A stretch of DNA of 64,000 nt from Microvirga sesbaniae (GTDB lineage: Bacteria; Pseudomonadota; Alphaproteobacteria; Rhizobiales; Beijerinckiaceae). This document shows, piece after piece, positions 24,196 to 33,388 of the stretch; the stretch's first letter is position 1; each line of letters begins with the position of its first letter. The stretch covers positions 1-64,000 of the forward strand of contig NZ_JAMXFJ010000024.1 in the NCBI RefSeq assembly GCF_025460805.1, written 5' to 3'. Under the pieces are notes generated by a model that saw only the letters and a program-made list of their open reading frames with translations, did not search any database and was not told where the DNA came from. The position numbers were made by a program, and so were the translations under genes.

Positions 24196-25413
24196 ATGAA
24201 GATCGCTTTCGTTCACCAGAACTTTCCTGGCCAGTTCCTGCGCCTCGCCCGGACCTTCGTGGCCGAGGGGCATGAGGTCGTGGGGCTCGGGATGGTCAAG
24301 CAATGCGCCATCCCGGGCGTGAAGTATTTCTCCTACGACGCGGTGCCGGGGCCGGACGATGCGCCCTACCAGAACCGTTACTCCCCGGTCATTCCCCGCC
24401 TGCGGCGGGCCTATGGGGTCGCCTACAGGGCCAAGGCGCTGGCGAGCCAGGGCTTCGAGCCCAACGTGGTCGTGGTCAATACCGGCTGGGGCGAGAACCT
24501 GTTCCTGAAGGACATCTGGCCCAGGGCCCGCCATGTGGCCTATTTCGAATATTATTACCACGCCAAGGGCCAGGACCTGGATTTCGATCCCGAGTTCCCG
24601 GTCACCAACGAGGAGGTGATCTGGCGCCTGCGCCTGAAGAATTCCATGCAGCTCGGCGCTCTCGACGCCGCCGACTTGGCCGTGGCTCCGACCCGCTACC
24701 AGCGGGACACGTTTCCCACTTACCTGCGCGACCGGCTCGCCATCATCCATGACGGCATCGATACCCACAAGCTCCTGCCGGACCCGCAGGTCAGGATCCA
24801 GCTCGGCGAGGGCGGGCCGCAGCTCACCCGCGAGAAGCCCGTGGTCACCTATGTGACCCGCAACATCGAGCCGATGCGCGGCGCGCATGTAGTCTTCAAG
24901 AGCCTGCCTCATCTCCTCGACATCGATCCCGAGCTCAGGGTCGTCATCGTCGGCGGCCGGGGCACGAGCTATTCCGGCTCCGCGCCCGACGGGCAGTCGT
25001 GGTTCGACGTGTTCAAGGCCCGCATCGAGCGTCCGGTCGACTGGTCCCGGGTCCATTTCGTCGGAAACCTGCCCTATGACCAGTTCGTGAAGGTCCTGCA
25101 GGTCTCCTCGGCCCATGTCTACATGACCTATCCCTTCGTGCTGTCCTGGTCGTCCATCGAGGCCATGGCGCTCGAATGCCGGATCGTGGCCTCGGACACC
25201 GAGCCGGTGCGGGAGGTCATTCAGGACGGGGTGAACGGGCGCCTCTTCCCCTTCTTCGACGAGAAGGCCCTGGCCGAGCGGGTGCGTGAAACGCTCGCGG
25301 AGAAGGAGAGATCCGCCGCCATGGCGGCCGAGGCCCGCCGGATCGCGGTCGCGAAATATGATTACGAGACCGTGTGCCTGCCCCAGTGGCGCGCGTTTCT
25401 CGGGATCGCATGA
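24196..25413 (+). CDS. Family 4-type glycosyltransferase
   Basis: A 405-residue GT-B glycosyltransferase. The N-terminal Rossmann domain begins MKIAFVHQNFPGQFLRLA; the C-terminal GT1 domain has VTYVTRNIEPMRGAHVVFKSLP, VVIVGGRG and the donor-binding end SWSSIEAMALECRIVASDTEPVREVI. These fit group 1 transferases that build surface polysaccharides; donor and acceptor are unknown. There are no membrane segments. The start ATG at 24196 follows AGGGGCAACCG. No other polysaccharide genes adjoin. Confidence 0.92.
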   Translation: MKIAFVHQNFPGQFLRLARTFVAEGHEVVGLGMVKQCAIPGVKYFSYDAVPGPDDAPYQNRYSPVIPRLRRAYGVAYRAKALASQGFEPNVVVVNTGWGENLFLKDIWPRARHVAYFEYYYHAKGQDLDFDPEFPVTNEEVIWRLRLKNSMQLGALDAADLAVAPTRYQRDTFPTYLRDRLAIIHDGIDTHKLLPDPQVRIQLGEGGPQLTREKPVVTYVTRNIEPMRGAHVVFKSLPHLLDIDPELRVVIVGGRGTSYSGSAPDGQSWFDVFKARIERPVDWSRVHFVGNLPYDQFVKVLQVSSAHVYMTYPFVLSWSSIEAMALECRIVASDTEPVREVIQDGVNGRLFPFFDEKALAERVRETLAEKERSAAMAAEARRIAVAKYDYETVCLPQWRAFLGIA

Positions 25414-25607
25414 GCGAGACGCCCTCGGGACCAGAGGCGGGCACCTTTCGGACCCGTCCGATGTTAATGATCCGAGTCTGCGCATCGCCGCATGCGGCGC
25501 GAAGCATTCATAAAGTTTTCGTTTGGAGCCATTCGAAAGATTGCGGCTCCTCACCGCATGCGCTAAACGCAGCAGTTAACAAGTGACGCTGAACAGGGCT
25601 TTGAAAC

Positions 25608-25901
25608 ATGGCCGATACAAAACATGCGCCGCACGGGGGCTACAGTCCGGATATGGACAGCCGCGCTCATGAGGCGACCTATCAGGGATTTGTCCAGTTT
25701 GCCGAAATCGCCACGGCGGTCATCATCTGCCACGTGCTGGCCCTCGCGGTCGGCGGCATCAAGCATGCCTGGCTGACGGCGATCTTCGGCGTGATCCTCT
25801 CCCTCGTGGCGGGCGGCATCGGCGCGATGGCTCCGTCCATCGGGGTCCGGGCTCCGGCGGCGGTCGGCGTCCTCCTCCTGCTGGCGCTCATCTTCTACTG
25901 A
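25608..25901 (+). CDS. aa3-type cytochrome c oxidase subunit IV
   Basis: A 97-residue inner-membrane protein with a His-rich N-terminus and the family signature HEATYQGFVQFAEIATAVIICHV, then about three hydrophobic helices. This small alphaproteobacterial COX subunit IV associates with the aa3 oxidase. It precedes pntAA by 75 bp. The 194-bp upstream gap has GGAGCC...GGCTCC (near 25,525-25,550) that could fold. Confidence 0.85.
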   Translation: MADTKHAPHGGYSPDMDSRAHEATYQGFVQFAEIATAVIICHVLALAVGGIKHAWLTAIFGVILSLVAGGIGAMAPSIGVRAPAAVGVLLLLALIFY

Positions 25902-25976
25902 GCGGCTGACGATCGCCTGACAGAAACGAGACAAGAGCTTGTACCCAAGCCGTTGACCACATCTTAGGGGGCCTGC

Positions 25977-27113
25977 ATGCGGATCGCCGTTCTCTCCGAA
26001 ACCGATGGAGCGGAGACTCGCGTTTCCGCCACCCCCGAGACGGTCAAGAAATACAAAGGCCTCGGCGCCGACGTGGTCGTGCAGGCCGGGGCGGGAGCCA
26101 AGGCGGGCATCCCCGATGCGGACTTCGAGGCCGCCGGCGCTTCGATTGCCGGAACCGCCGGGGAGGCCCTGAAGGATGCCGACATCGTCCTCAAGGTCCG
26201 CCGCCCCGCCGAGGGCGAGCTGAAGGGCGCCAAGCCGGGCGCGCTCGTCATCGCCATCATGGATCCCTACGGCCAGGACGCGGCCCTCAAGGCCCTGGCC
26301 GACGCGCAGGTCTCCGCGTTTTCCATGGAGCTGATGCCCCGCATCACCCGCGCGCAGGTCATGGACGTGCTGTCCTCCCAGGCCAATCTCGCCGGCTACC
26401 GGGCGGTGATCGATGCCTCGGCCGAGTATGGCAAGGCGTTCCCGATGATGATGACCGCGGCCGGCACGGTACCGGCCGCGCGCATCTTCGTCATGGGCGC
26501 CGGCGTCGCCGGCCTCCAGGCCATCGCGACCGCCCGCCGCCTCGGCGCCGTGGTGACCGCCACGGACGTACGCCCGGCCGCCAAGGAGCAGGTCGAGAGC
26601 CTGGGCGCCAAGTTCGTCGCCGTGGAGGACGAGGAGTTCAAGCAGGCCGAGACCGCCGGCGGCTACGCCAAGGAGATGTCGGCCGAGTACCGGGCCAAGC
26701 AGGCCGAGCTGGTCGCCTCCCATATCGCCAAGCAGGACATCGTCATCACCACGGCCCTGATCCCCGGCCGGCCGGCGCCGAAGCTCGTGTCCCGCGCCAT
26801 GGTGGAATCCATGAAGCCCGGCTCCGTGATCGTCGATCTGGCGGTGGAGCGCGGGGGCAATTGCGAGCTGGCCCAGCCGGGGCAGGTGGTGGAGCACAAC
26901 GGCGTGAAGATCGTGGGCCATCTCAACGTGCCCGGGCGCCTCGCCGCCACGGCCTCCAGCCTTTACGCGAAGAACCTCTACGCCTTCGTCGAGACGCTGG
27001 TGGACAAGGAAACCAAGGCTCTGGCCGTGAAGTGGGACGACGAGCTGGTCAAGGCCACCTGCCTGACCCGTGACGGCGCCATCGTTCACACCGCCTTCCA
27101 GCCGACCGCTTGA
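25977..27113 (+). CDS. pntAA: NAD(P) transhydrogenase subunit alpha, NAD-binding part
   Basis: A 378-residue soluble domain I of proton-translocating Re/Si-specific transhydrogenase, which binds NAD(H) and exchanges hydride with NADP. Motifs: ETRVSATPETVKKYKGLGADV, the Rossmann loop VMGAGVAGLQAIATARRLGA, and ALIPGRPAPKLV. It forms a tight operon: the pntAB start lies 20 nt after this stop, and pntB 4 nt after pntAB. In this group the alpha subunit is split into two proteins, as here. Confidence 0.96.
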   Translation: MRIAVLSETDGAETRVSATPETVKKYKGLGADVVVQAGAGAKAGIPDADFEAAGASIAGTAGEALKDADIVLKVRRPAEGELKGAKPGALVIAIMDPYGQDAALKALADAQVSAFSMELMPRITRAQVMDVLSSQANLAGYRAVIDASAEYGKAFPMMMTAAGTVPAARIFVMGAGVAGLQAIATARRLGAVVTATDVRPAAKEQVESLGAKFVAVEDEEFKQAETAGGYAKEMSAEYRAKQAELVASHIAKQDIVITTALIPGRPAPKLVSRAMVESMKPGSVIVDLAVERGGNCELAQPGQVVEHNGVKIVGHLNVPGRLAATASSLYAKNLYAFVETLVDKETKALAVKWDDELVKATCLTRDGAIVHTAFQPTA

Positions 27114-27133
27114 ACCGTCCAGGGGAGGACACC

Positions 27134-27583
27134 ATGGCAACGCTTACGCCCGAACAGGCCGTCGAACAGGCCCGAGCGGCGGCAGAGGCTGCCCGCCGCT
27201 CGGCCGAAGCCGCTCAGACCATCGCCGATCAGGTGGCGGATGCGGCCGGGGCCGCCGCCGCGGCCGTCACCCACGGGGCCGTCGACCCGACGGTGTTCCG
27301 TCTCGCCATCTTCGTCCTGGCCATCTTCGTCGGCTACTACGTGGTCTGGTCGGTGACCCCGGCGCTGCACACGCCGCTCATGTCGGTCACCAACGCCATC
27401 TCGTCCGTGATCGTGGTCGGCGCCCTTCTGGCCGTCGGCGTGGACGTGGCGCCCGCCCTCGGCGAAGGGCCGATCTGGGCCCGGGTGCTCGGCTTCATCG
27501 GCCTCGTCCTGGCGTCCATCAACATCTTCGGCGGCTTCCTGGTGACCCAGCGCATGCTCGCCATGTACCGCAAGAAGGGGTGA
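27134..27583 (+). CDS. pntAB: NAD(P) transhydrogenase subunit alpha, membrane part
   Basis: A 149-residue membrane subunit with an Ala-rich, probably helical N-terminus (about residues 5-50) followed by four hydrophobic segments including FVGYYVVWSVTPALHTPLMSVTNAIS, the conserved PntA C-terminal signature. It contributes to the proton channel. ATG 27134 is chosen because of GGGGAGGACACC upstream; the frame from 27110 would overlap pntAA. Confidence 0.95.
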   Translation: MATLTPEQAVEQARAAAEAARRSAEAAQTIADQVADAAGAAAAAVTHGAVDPTVFRLAIFVLAIFVGYYVVWSVTPALHTPLMSVTNAISSVIVVGALLAVGVDVAPALGEGPIWARVLGFIGLVLASINIFGGFLVTQRMLAMYRKKG

Positions 27584-27587
27584 GGCG

Positions 27588-28985
27588 ATGTCGGCCAATC
27601 TAGCCTCGATCCTCTACCTCGTCTCGGGCGTCCTGTTCATCCTGGCGCTGCGGGGCCTGTCTCACCCGACCACGTCCCGGCAGGGCAACCTCTACGGCAT
27701 GGTGGGCATGGGGATCGCCATCCTCACCACCCTGTTCGTATCCCCGCCGAGCGGGCTCAGTGGCTGGGCCCTGGTGATCCTGGGGTTGGCCATCGGCGGC
27801 GGCGTCGGAGCGGTGGTCGCCCGGCGCGTGCCCATGACCGCGATGCCCCAGCTGGTCGCCGCGTTCCACTCCCTGGTCGGTCTCGCGGCGGTCCTGGTGG
27901 CGGCGGGCGCGCTCTATGCGCCCCAGGCCTTCGGGATCGGCTCCGTGGGCACTATCCACGGCGGCTCGCTGTTCGAGATGGCGCTCGGCGTCGCGATCGG
28001 CGCCATCACCTTCACCGGTTCGGTGATCGCGTTCCTGAAGCTCGACGGGCGCATGTCCGGCAAGCCGATCCTGCTGCCGAGCCGCCACCTCATCAATATC
28101 GGCCTCGGCCTCCTGCTGCTGGTCCTGCTCGTCGCCTTCATCCGCACGGAGAGCCATGCGGCCTTCTGGCTGATCGTGCTCGTCTCCTTCGTGCTCGGCG
28201 TCACGCTCATCATCCCCATCGGCGGCGCCGACATGCCGGTGGTGGTGTCGATGCTCAATTCCTATTCCGGCTGGGCGGCCGCCGGCATCGGCTTCACCCT
28301 CGGCAATCTCGCGCTCATCATCACGGGCGCCCTGGTCGGCTCTTCGGGCGCGATCCTGTCCTACATCATGTGCAAGGGCATGAACCGCTCCTTCATCTCC
28401 GTGATCCTCGGCGGCTTCGGCGGCGAGACGGCCGCCGCCGCCGGCGGGGCTGTCGAGTCCAGGCCCGTCAAGCAGGGCTCGGCGGACGACGCCGCCTTCA
28501 TCATGAAGAACGCCGCCAAGGTCATCATCGTGCCCGGCTACGGCATGGCGGTCGCCCAGGCGCAGCATGCGCTGCGCGAGATGGCCGACGAGTTGAAGGC
28601 CGAGGGCGTCGAGGTGAAGTACGCCATCCACCCGGTGGCGGGCCGCATGCCCGGCCACATGAACGTGCTCCTGGCCGAAGCCAACGTGCCCTACGACGAG
28701 GTGTTCGAACTCGAGGACATCAACGGCGAATTCCCGCAGGCCGACGTGGCCTTCGTCATCGGAGCCAACGACGTGACCAACCCGGCCGCGAAGACCGATC
28801 CGTCCTCGCCGATCTTCGGCATGCCGATCCTCGACGTGGAGCGGGCCAAGACCGTGCTGTTCATCAAGCGCGGCATGGGCTCGGGCTATGCGGGCGTCGA
28901 GAACGAGCTGTTCTTCCGCGACAACACCATGATGCTCTTCGGCGACGCCAAGAAGGTGGTTGACGAGATCCTGAAGAACCTCTGA
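27588..28985 (+). CDS. pntB: NAD(P) transhydrogenase subunit beta
   Basis: A 465-residue subunit. The first ~270 residues form about nine transmembrane helices of the proton channel; the C-terminal domain III binds NADP (VIIVPGYGMAVAQAQHALREM, HPVAGRMPGHMNVLLAEA, GANDVTNPAA, IKRGMGSGYAGVEN). Together with pntAA/pntAB it makes NADPH at the expense of proton motive force. The operon ends at a hairpin 22 bp downstream. Confidence 0.97.
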   Translation: MSANLASILYLVSGVLFILALRGLSHPTTSRQGNLYGMVGMGIAILTTLFVSPPSGLSGWALVILGLAIGGGVGAVVARRVPMTAMPQLVAAFHSLVGLAAVLVAAGALYAPQAFGIGSVGTIHGGSLFEMALGVAIGAITFTGSVIAFLKLDGRMSGKPILLPSRHLINIGLGLLLLVLLVAFIRTESHAAFWLIVLVSFVLGVTLIIPIGGADMPVVVSMLNSYSGWAAAGIGFTLGNLALIITGALVGSSGAILSYIMCKGMNRSFISVILGGFGGETAAAAGGAVESRPVKQGSADDAAFIMKNAAKVIIVPGYGMAVAQAQHALREMADELKAEGVEVKYAIHPVAGRMPGHMNVLLAEANVPYDEVFELEDINGEFPQADVAFVIGANDVTNPAAKTDPSSPIFGMPILDVERAKTVLFIKRGMGSGYAGVENELFFRDNTMMLFGDAKKVVDEILKNL

Positions 28986-29007
28986 CGCATCCTGACCGCG
29001 AATGCTT

Positions 29008-29032
29008 CATGCCCGGCCCGGCGCCGGGCATG
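29008..29032 (+). terminator. pnt operon terminator-like hairpin
   Basis: CATGCCCGGC (29008-29017) pairs with GCCGGGCATG (29023-29032), 22 bp after the pntB stop; TTCGTGTCC follows, without a full T-run. Confidence 0.6.
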
Positions 29033-29045
29033 TTCGTGTCCTTGA

Positions 29046-29371
29046 TCGGGATCACCGGCCTCGTGCCGGTGATCCCGATTGTTGGGAGCGCAGCGCCTCA
29101 CCGCATCGGGATGGCCGGCACAAGGCCGGCCATGACCTGGAGGGTGTTGTCACCGGCCCTTGCCCCCTTCTCCACGTCATCACCGGGCTCGTCCCGGTGA
29201 TCCCGATTATCTGGAACGCCGCGCTTCACCGAATCGGGATGGCCGGCGAGAGGAGGGTGATGACTGGCCGTCCATGATGGGAGAGGCGGCAGAACCGGAG
29301 GTGTCAGACGCCGCGCTCCGGCGCAGCGCCCCACCGCATCGGCCTAGCCGGGACGAGCCCGGCCGTGACGG
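29046..29371. repeat. Family 2 REP/BIME-like repeats, two full units and one partial
   Basis: Units at 29046-29137 and 29174-29264 have paired hairpins (CACCGGGCTCGTCCCGGTG; GGCCGGCACAAGGCCGGCC) joined through ATCCCGAT...ATCGGGAT. A single hairpin of the family lies at 29334-29371. They fill the gap between pntB and the acetyltransferase; no gene was found there. Confidence 0.8.
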
Positions 29372-29445
29372 GGAAAGTGAGGTCATGACGCAGGGGATGA
29401 AATCTGCTTTAACGCGAACCCCGATGCGTTTTGCCGGACCCTGAC

Positions 29446-29925
29446 ATGTCCCCGATTACCCTCCGCACCGCCCTTCCAGCCGACCGGGAGGCCGTCATCG
29501 AGCTCATCCACCAGCTCAACGTGTTCGAGGCCGACCTCGTCGGCGACCGGCGGCGCGACTACAAGGCTGCGGCGGAATATTACGACGAGCTGATGCAGCG
29601 TCTGTCCCGGCGCAACGGCCGCATCGTGCTGGCGCGGGCGGAAGGGGCGACGGTCGGCGCCATGGGCTTCTCCCTCGACCAGGACGCCGCCTATGTGGCC
29701 GACGGCTTCCGCAATCACGGAACGGTCACGGACCTGATCGTGCACAACGACTGGCGTGGCCGCGGCATCGGCCAGATGCTGCTCAAGGAGGCCGAGCGCC
29801 TGACCAAGGAAGCGGGGCTCAAGCGGCTCTTCATCGGCGTCCTGGTGGCCAATGAGAGGGCGGACCGCACCTACCGGGCCTTCGGCTTCGAGCCTTATGT
29901 CTCGATCCTGTCCAAGGAGGTGTGA
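29446..29925 (+). CDS. GNAT family N-acetyltransferase
   Basis: A 159-residue acetyltransferase of the GNAT fold. The acetyl-CoA pyrophosphate loop is V/I-x-N-D-W-R-G-R-G-I-G (DLIVHNDWRGRGIGQMLL), followed by YRAFGFEPY near the end. The substrate is unknown. ATG 29446 begins SPITLRTALPADREAV, the normal GNAT N-terminus; a TTG at 29431 is less likely. Confidence 0.87.
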   Translation: MSPITLRTALPADREAVIELIHQLNVFEADLVGDRRRDYKAAAEYYDELMQRLSRRNGRIVLARAEGATVGAMGFSLDQDAAYVADGFRNHGTVTDLIVHNDWRGRGIGQMLLKEAERLTKEAGLKRLFIGVLVANERADRTYRAFGFEPYVSILSKEV

Positions 29926-30204
29926 GGATCGGGATAGGCCTCCTCCCAGGTCTTGAGCATCGTCGGCTTCGGCCAGCGGGCCGCCCACGCCTTTGCCCGG
30001 ATGCGTTCCCGGTCAACGTCCATCTTGAGTGCGAAGGCCGGCGTCGGCCGCACGATCGGATCCAGACGATCCTGCCGGCGCCGATCCGGGCATCGGGAAG
30101 CCCGAGACCCTCCACATGCGAAAGAAGCGCATGCAGGCCCGCATGCGCTTCGAGACGATTTTGGATGTCGGCGATGGTGCGCGCAGGGGAGGGGCCGGGT
30201 TCAC
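29895..30204 (-). pseudogene. Possible frameshifted small gene
   Basis: Three minus-strand frames each carry a protein-like stretch in succession. A GTG at 30204 with GGGAGG upstream opens one frame; the next reads IADIQNRLEAHAGLHALLSHVEG and GLGLPDARIG; the third reads TPAFALKMDVDRERIRAKAW, WPKPTMLKTWEEAYPDP and stops at 29895. This looks like one ~100-codon gene broken by two small indels. Alternatively the third stretch alone (GTG 30053, 52 codons) is a small gene. It overlaps the 3' end of the acetyltransferase gene and lies after the TPR lipoprotein gene. I do not recognise the family. Confidence 0.35.
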
Positions 30205-30224
30205 GCCGCCTCCCGCGACGGCCC

Positions 30225-31088
30225 TTACGAGCGGAACAGGCCTGCCACGCCGCCCTGCAGCCGGGAGCTGCCCTGGCGGGCGACGCTGTTGCTGTTGTCG
30301 AGCGCGAGAGCGCGCTGGTAGCTCTCGAGAGCCTGGCTCCGGTCGCCCTTGCGCTCGAGGGCCACGCCGCGCCAGGCCCAGGAATCGGCGTCCTTGTTGT
30401 TCACGTTGAGGGCCGCGTTGAAGTCCTCGATGGCCTTGTCGTACTGGTTCGTCGCCACGAAGCTCTGGCCGCGGGCCGCGTAGGGCGCGCCGACGAAGGG
30501 ATTGCGGTCGATGGTGGCGTCGAAGTCGAGGATGGCCTGGGGGTGCATGCCCTGGCGCTGGTAGAGCAGGCCGCGCGAGTGGAGCGCCTCGGCGGATTCG
30601 GGCAGCAGGCGGGTCGCCATGTTCAGGTCGCTGAGGGCTTCCTGGTACTGGTTCTGGGCGCGGTACAGGTTGGCGCGTCCGATATAGGCCGGGCCATAGT
30701 TCGGATCGGCCTGAATGGCCCGGCTGAAGTCGGCGAGCGCCTGGTCGTTGCGGTTCGTCTGCCGCAGGGCGAGGGCGCGGTTGGTGTAAGCCGGTGCATA
30801 ATTCGGATCGAGCTGCACCGCCTTGGAGAAGTCGGCCATGGCGCTGCTGTAGTTCCCCACGCGCGCATAGGCGGCGCCGCGGGTGTTGTAGGCGCTCGGA
30901 TCGTTCGGGTTGCGCTGGATCACGTCCGACAGGGACGAGATGTTGACCGTGCTCGTCCCCTGCGTGTCCTCTTCCACGACGGCAATGCGCTGGCTGGGTC
31001 CGCCGCCCGTGGTGGTGCAGGCCGCGAGGCTAAGGGCAACGAGGGTCAGGCTCAGGGGGGCTAAACGGCGAATCGATGGGGCGAACAC
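30225..31088 (-). CDS. Tetratricopeptide-repeat lipoprotein
   Basis: A 287-residue lipoprotein: signal peptide with lipobox LSLAAC (Cys at about residue 24), then about six TPR units from residue ~50 (AYNTRGAAYARVGNYSSAMADFSKAVQLDP, AYTNRALALRQ, AYIGRANLYRAQNQYQEAL, ...). NlpI-like organisation suggests a periplasmic or outer-membrane scaffold for protein complexes; the partner is unknown. The start is GTG 31088 with GGAGACGAAG upstream. Confidence 0.9.
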   Translation of the reverse strand: MFAPSIRRLAPLSLTLVALSLAACTTTGGGPSQRIAVVEEDTQGTSTVNISSLSDVIQRNPNDPSAYNTRGAAYARVGNYSSAMADFSKAVQLDPNYAPAYTNRALALRQTNRNDQALADFSRAIQADPNYGPAYIGRANLYRAQNQYQEALSDLNMATRLLPESAEALHSRGLLYQRQGMHPQAILDFDATIDRNPFVGAPYAARGQSFVATNQYDKAIEDFNAALNVNNKDADSWAWRGVALERKGDRSQALESYQRALALDNSNSVARQGSSRLQGGVAGLFRS

Positions 31089-31240
31089 CTTCGTCTCCAG
31101 CTTGTTTACTCACGGTACCAGGGAGCGGCACTCTGGCGGGAAATCCTTAACAGCCGTGAAACAAGGCATCAAAAAGGCGCCGATGCAAGAGATAATGCAA
31201 CTGAGTTCGCTCCGGGCAAAACGAGCCCCAGACATGCAAA

Positions 31241-31268
31241 CAGCGCCCCGCTTGCGCGACGGGCGCTG
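31241..31268 (-). terminator. Terminator of rpsU
   Basis: CAGCGCCC (31241-31248) and GGGCGCTG (31261-31268) pair; on the minus strand the stem is followed by TTTGC. It lies 48-75 bp past the rpsU stop. Confidence 0.6.
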
Positions 31269-31315
31269 GTTCACAACCGGTCGGCGAGGCCTTTTTCGAG
31301 GCCTGCTCGAAGAGC

Positions 31316-31546
31316 TTAGCGGGTCGGACGGGGCTTGGAAGGCAGCAGGCCTTCGCGCTGCATGCGCTTACGGATCAGCTTGCGGGCGCGGCGAACGGCC
31401 TCAGCCTTCTCGCGGGCCTTCTTCTCGGACGGCTTCTCGTAGTGACCGCGAAGCTTCATCTCGCGGAAGATGCCCTCACGCTGCATCTTCTTCTTGAGAG
31501 CGCGGAGCGCCTGATCGACGTTGTTATCCCGGACAAGAACCTGCAC
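31316..31546 (-). CDS. rpsU: 30S ribosomal protein S21
   Basis: A 76-residue basic protein (MQVLVRDNNVDQALRALKKK..., Arg/Lys-rich C-terminus) that matches bacterial S21 in length and sequence. It helps the 30S subunit in initiation. Start GTG 31546 with GAGGAATTCGC upstream. It is transcribed alone, with a T-rich promoter region at 31,560-31,600. Confidence 0.96.
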   Translation of the reverse strand: MQVLVRDNNVDQALRALKKKMQREGIFREMKLRGHYEKPSEKKAREKAEAVRRARKLIRKRMQREGLLPSKPRPTR

Positions 31547-31715
31547 GCGAATTCCTCGTGTTTGAACCGTTTCGATTGTGACAAAAAAACAATGAGGCGC
31601 GTCATGCGCACCTCTATCTGGTCGGCGTCGATACCAGAAGAAGCCTTGCCTGTCCAGGGTTGCTTCTCAAGAAAAGCGCCGGTCCAGGGGGACAACGGCC
31701 CCGGTCTCGAATGGT

Positions 31716-32795
31716 TCAGCCCCGGTCCGGGAAAACCCGGGTGACATGTCCCATCTTGCGGCCCGCGCGGGCCTCCGTCTTGCCGTAGAGGTGCAGATGA
31801 GCCCCCGGCTCGGCCAGGATCTCCTCCCAGGCATCGGCGTCGTGCCCGATCAGGTTCCTCATCTCGACCCGTCCGAGGCGGGCGGTTTCCCCCAGAGGCC
31901 AGCCGCAGACCGCCCGCACATGCTGTTCGAACTGCGAGGTGGCGGCGCCCCCCAGGGTCCAGTGGCCGGAATTGTGCACCCGGGGGGCGATCTCGTTCAC
32001 CACCAGGCGCTCGGATCCGTCCCCGGTGACGAGGAACAGTTCGACGGCGAGAACGCCCACGTAATCCAGGGCCTCGGCGATCGACCGGGCGATCCGGACC
32101 GCCTGCTCCTCCGTGTCGGGCGAAACGCCGGCCGGAACCGCCGTGGTGTCGAGGATATGGTTGCGGTGCTCGTTGGCGCACAGATCATAGGCCGCGAACG
32201 CGCCGGACGCCGTTCGCGCGGCGACCACCGAAACCTCCCGCTCGAAGGGCACGAAACCCTCCAGGATCGAGGCGGCGCGCCCGATCTCGTCCCAGGCCGC
32301 GACCGGGTCGGTCTCGGGGCCGATCTTCACCTGGCCCTTCCCGTCATAGCCGAAGCGGCGGGTCTTGAGCACGGCGGGCCGGCCGATGCGCTCGACGGCT
32401 TCGGCCAATTCCGCCTCGCTGGACACCGGCGCGAAGGGCGCGACCGCGATGCCGAGGCCGGCGATGAAGCTTTTCTCGAGGAAGCGGTCCTGCGACACGG
32501 CCAGGGCCTGGGCGTTGGGGGCCAGCAGGGCATGGGCGCTCAAGGTGGCGGCCGTTTCGCTCGGCACGTTCTCGAATTCGTAGGTCACCACGTCGACCGC
32601 CCTGGCGAAGCGCACCAGGTTCGCCTCGTCCTCATAGGCCGCAATGGTGGTTTCGGTCGCGACCTCGAAGGCCGGGCTGTTCTCCTCCGGCGCGTAGACA
32701 TGCGTCCGCAGGCCCAGCTGCGCCGCCGCCATGGCGATCATGCGGCCAAGCTGGCCGCCGCCGAGGATGCCGAGGGTGCAACCGGGACGGATCAT
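31716..32795 (-). CDS. purK: 5-(carboxyamino)imidazole ribonucleotide synthase
   Basis: A 359-residue ATP-grasp enzyme that carboxylates AIR with bicarbonate and ATP in purine synthesis. Visible: GCTLGILGGGQLGRMIA at the start, VVTYEFENVPSE, VLKTRRFGYDGKGQ (ATP-grasp) and VNEIAPRVHNSGHWTLGGA near the metal site. It follows purE by 7 nt, giving the usual purE-purK pair. Confidence 0.97.
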   Translation of the reverse strand: MIRPGCTLGILGGGQLGRMIAMAAAQLGLRTHVYAPEENSPAFEVATETTIAAYEDEANLVRFARAVDVVTYEFENVPSETAATLSAHALLAPNAQALAVSQDRFLEKSFIAGLGIAVAPFAPVSSEAELAEAVERIGRPAVLKTRRFGYDGKGQVKIGPETDPVAAWDEIGRAASILEGFVPFEREVSVVAARTASGAFAAYDLCANEHRNHILDTTAVPAGVSPDTEEQAVRIARSIAEALDYVGVLAVELFLVTGDGSERLVVNEIAPRVHNSGHWTLGGAATSQFEQHVRAVCGWPLGETARLGRVEMRNLIGHDADAWEEILAEPGAHLHLYGKTEARAGRKMGHVTRVFPDRG

Positions 32796-32802
32796 CGGTG
32801 TC

Positions 32803-33294
32803 TCAGCCTTCGTTGGAGGGGCGCTCGGCCACGCTTTCGCTCTGGCGTGCCCGCCAGGCGTCGAGGCGCTCGGCGAGAGCGGAATCGTGCAGGGCCAGCA
32901 CGGCCGCGGCCAGCAGCGCCGCGTTCACTGCGCCGGCGCGTCCGATGGCGAGCGTGCCCACCGGAATGCCGGCCGGCATCTGGACGATGGAGAGCAGGCT
33001 GTCCTGGCCGGACAGGGCCTTGGATTCGACCGGGACGCCGAAGACCGGCAGGGGGGTCATGGCGGCCGCCATGCCGGGCAGGTGGGCGGCCCCTCCGGCG
33101 CCCGCGATGATGACCTGGAAGCCTTCCGCCCTGGCGCCCTTGGCGAAGGAGAAGAGCCGGTCCGGCGTGCGGTGGGCGGACACGATGCGGGCATCGTAGG
33201 CGATTCCGAGCGCATCGAGCGTCTCGGCCGCGTGGCGCATGGTGGCCCAGTCGGACTGGCTGCCCATGATGATGGCAATGGGAGGATGCGCCAT
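32803..33294 (-). CDS. purE: 5-(carboxyamino)imidazole ribonucleotide mutase
   Basis: A 163-residue class I PurE that converts N5-CAIR to CAIR. Signature: IIMGSQSDWATM, RIVSAHRTPDRL, IIAGAGGAAHLPGMAA. First gene of purEK on the minus strand. Confidence 0.97.
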   Translation of the reverse strand: MAHPPIAIIMGSQSDWATMRHAAETLDALGIAYDARIVSAHRTPDRLFSFAKGARAEGFQVIIAGAGGAAHLPGMAAAMTPLPVFGVPVESKALSGQDSLLSIVQMPAGIPVGTLAIGRAGAVNAALLAAAVLALHDSALAERLDAWRARQSESVAERPSNEG

Positions 33295-33388
33295 GGCGTG
33301 GCTCCGGCTTCGAGGCCTTCAAGTCTTCAGCCGGAATAGCGAAGCCGCCCCGGGCAGGCAAGGCCGTTCCCGCGAAGGCGCTGGATTC

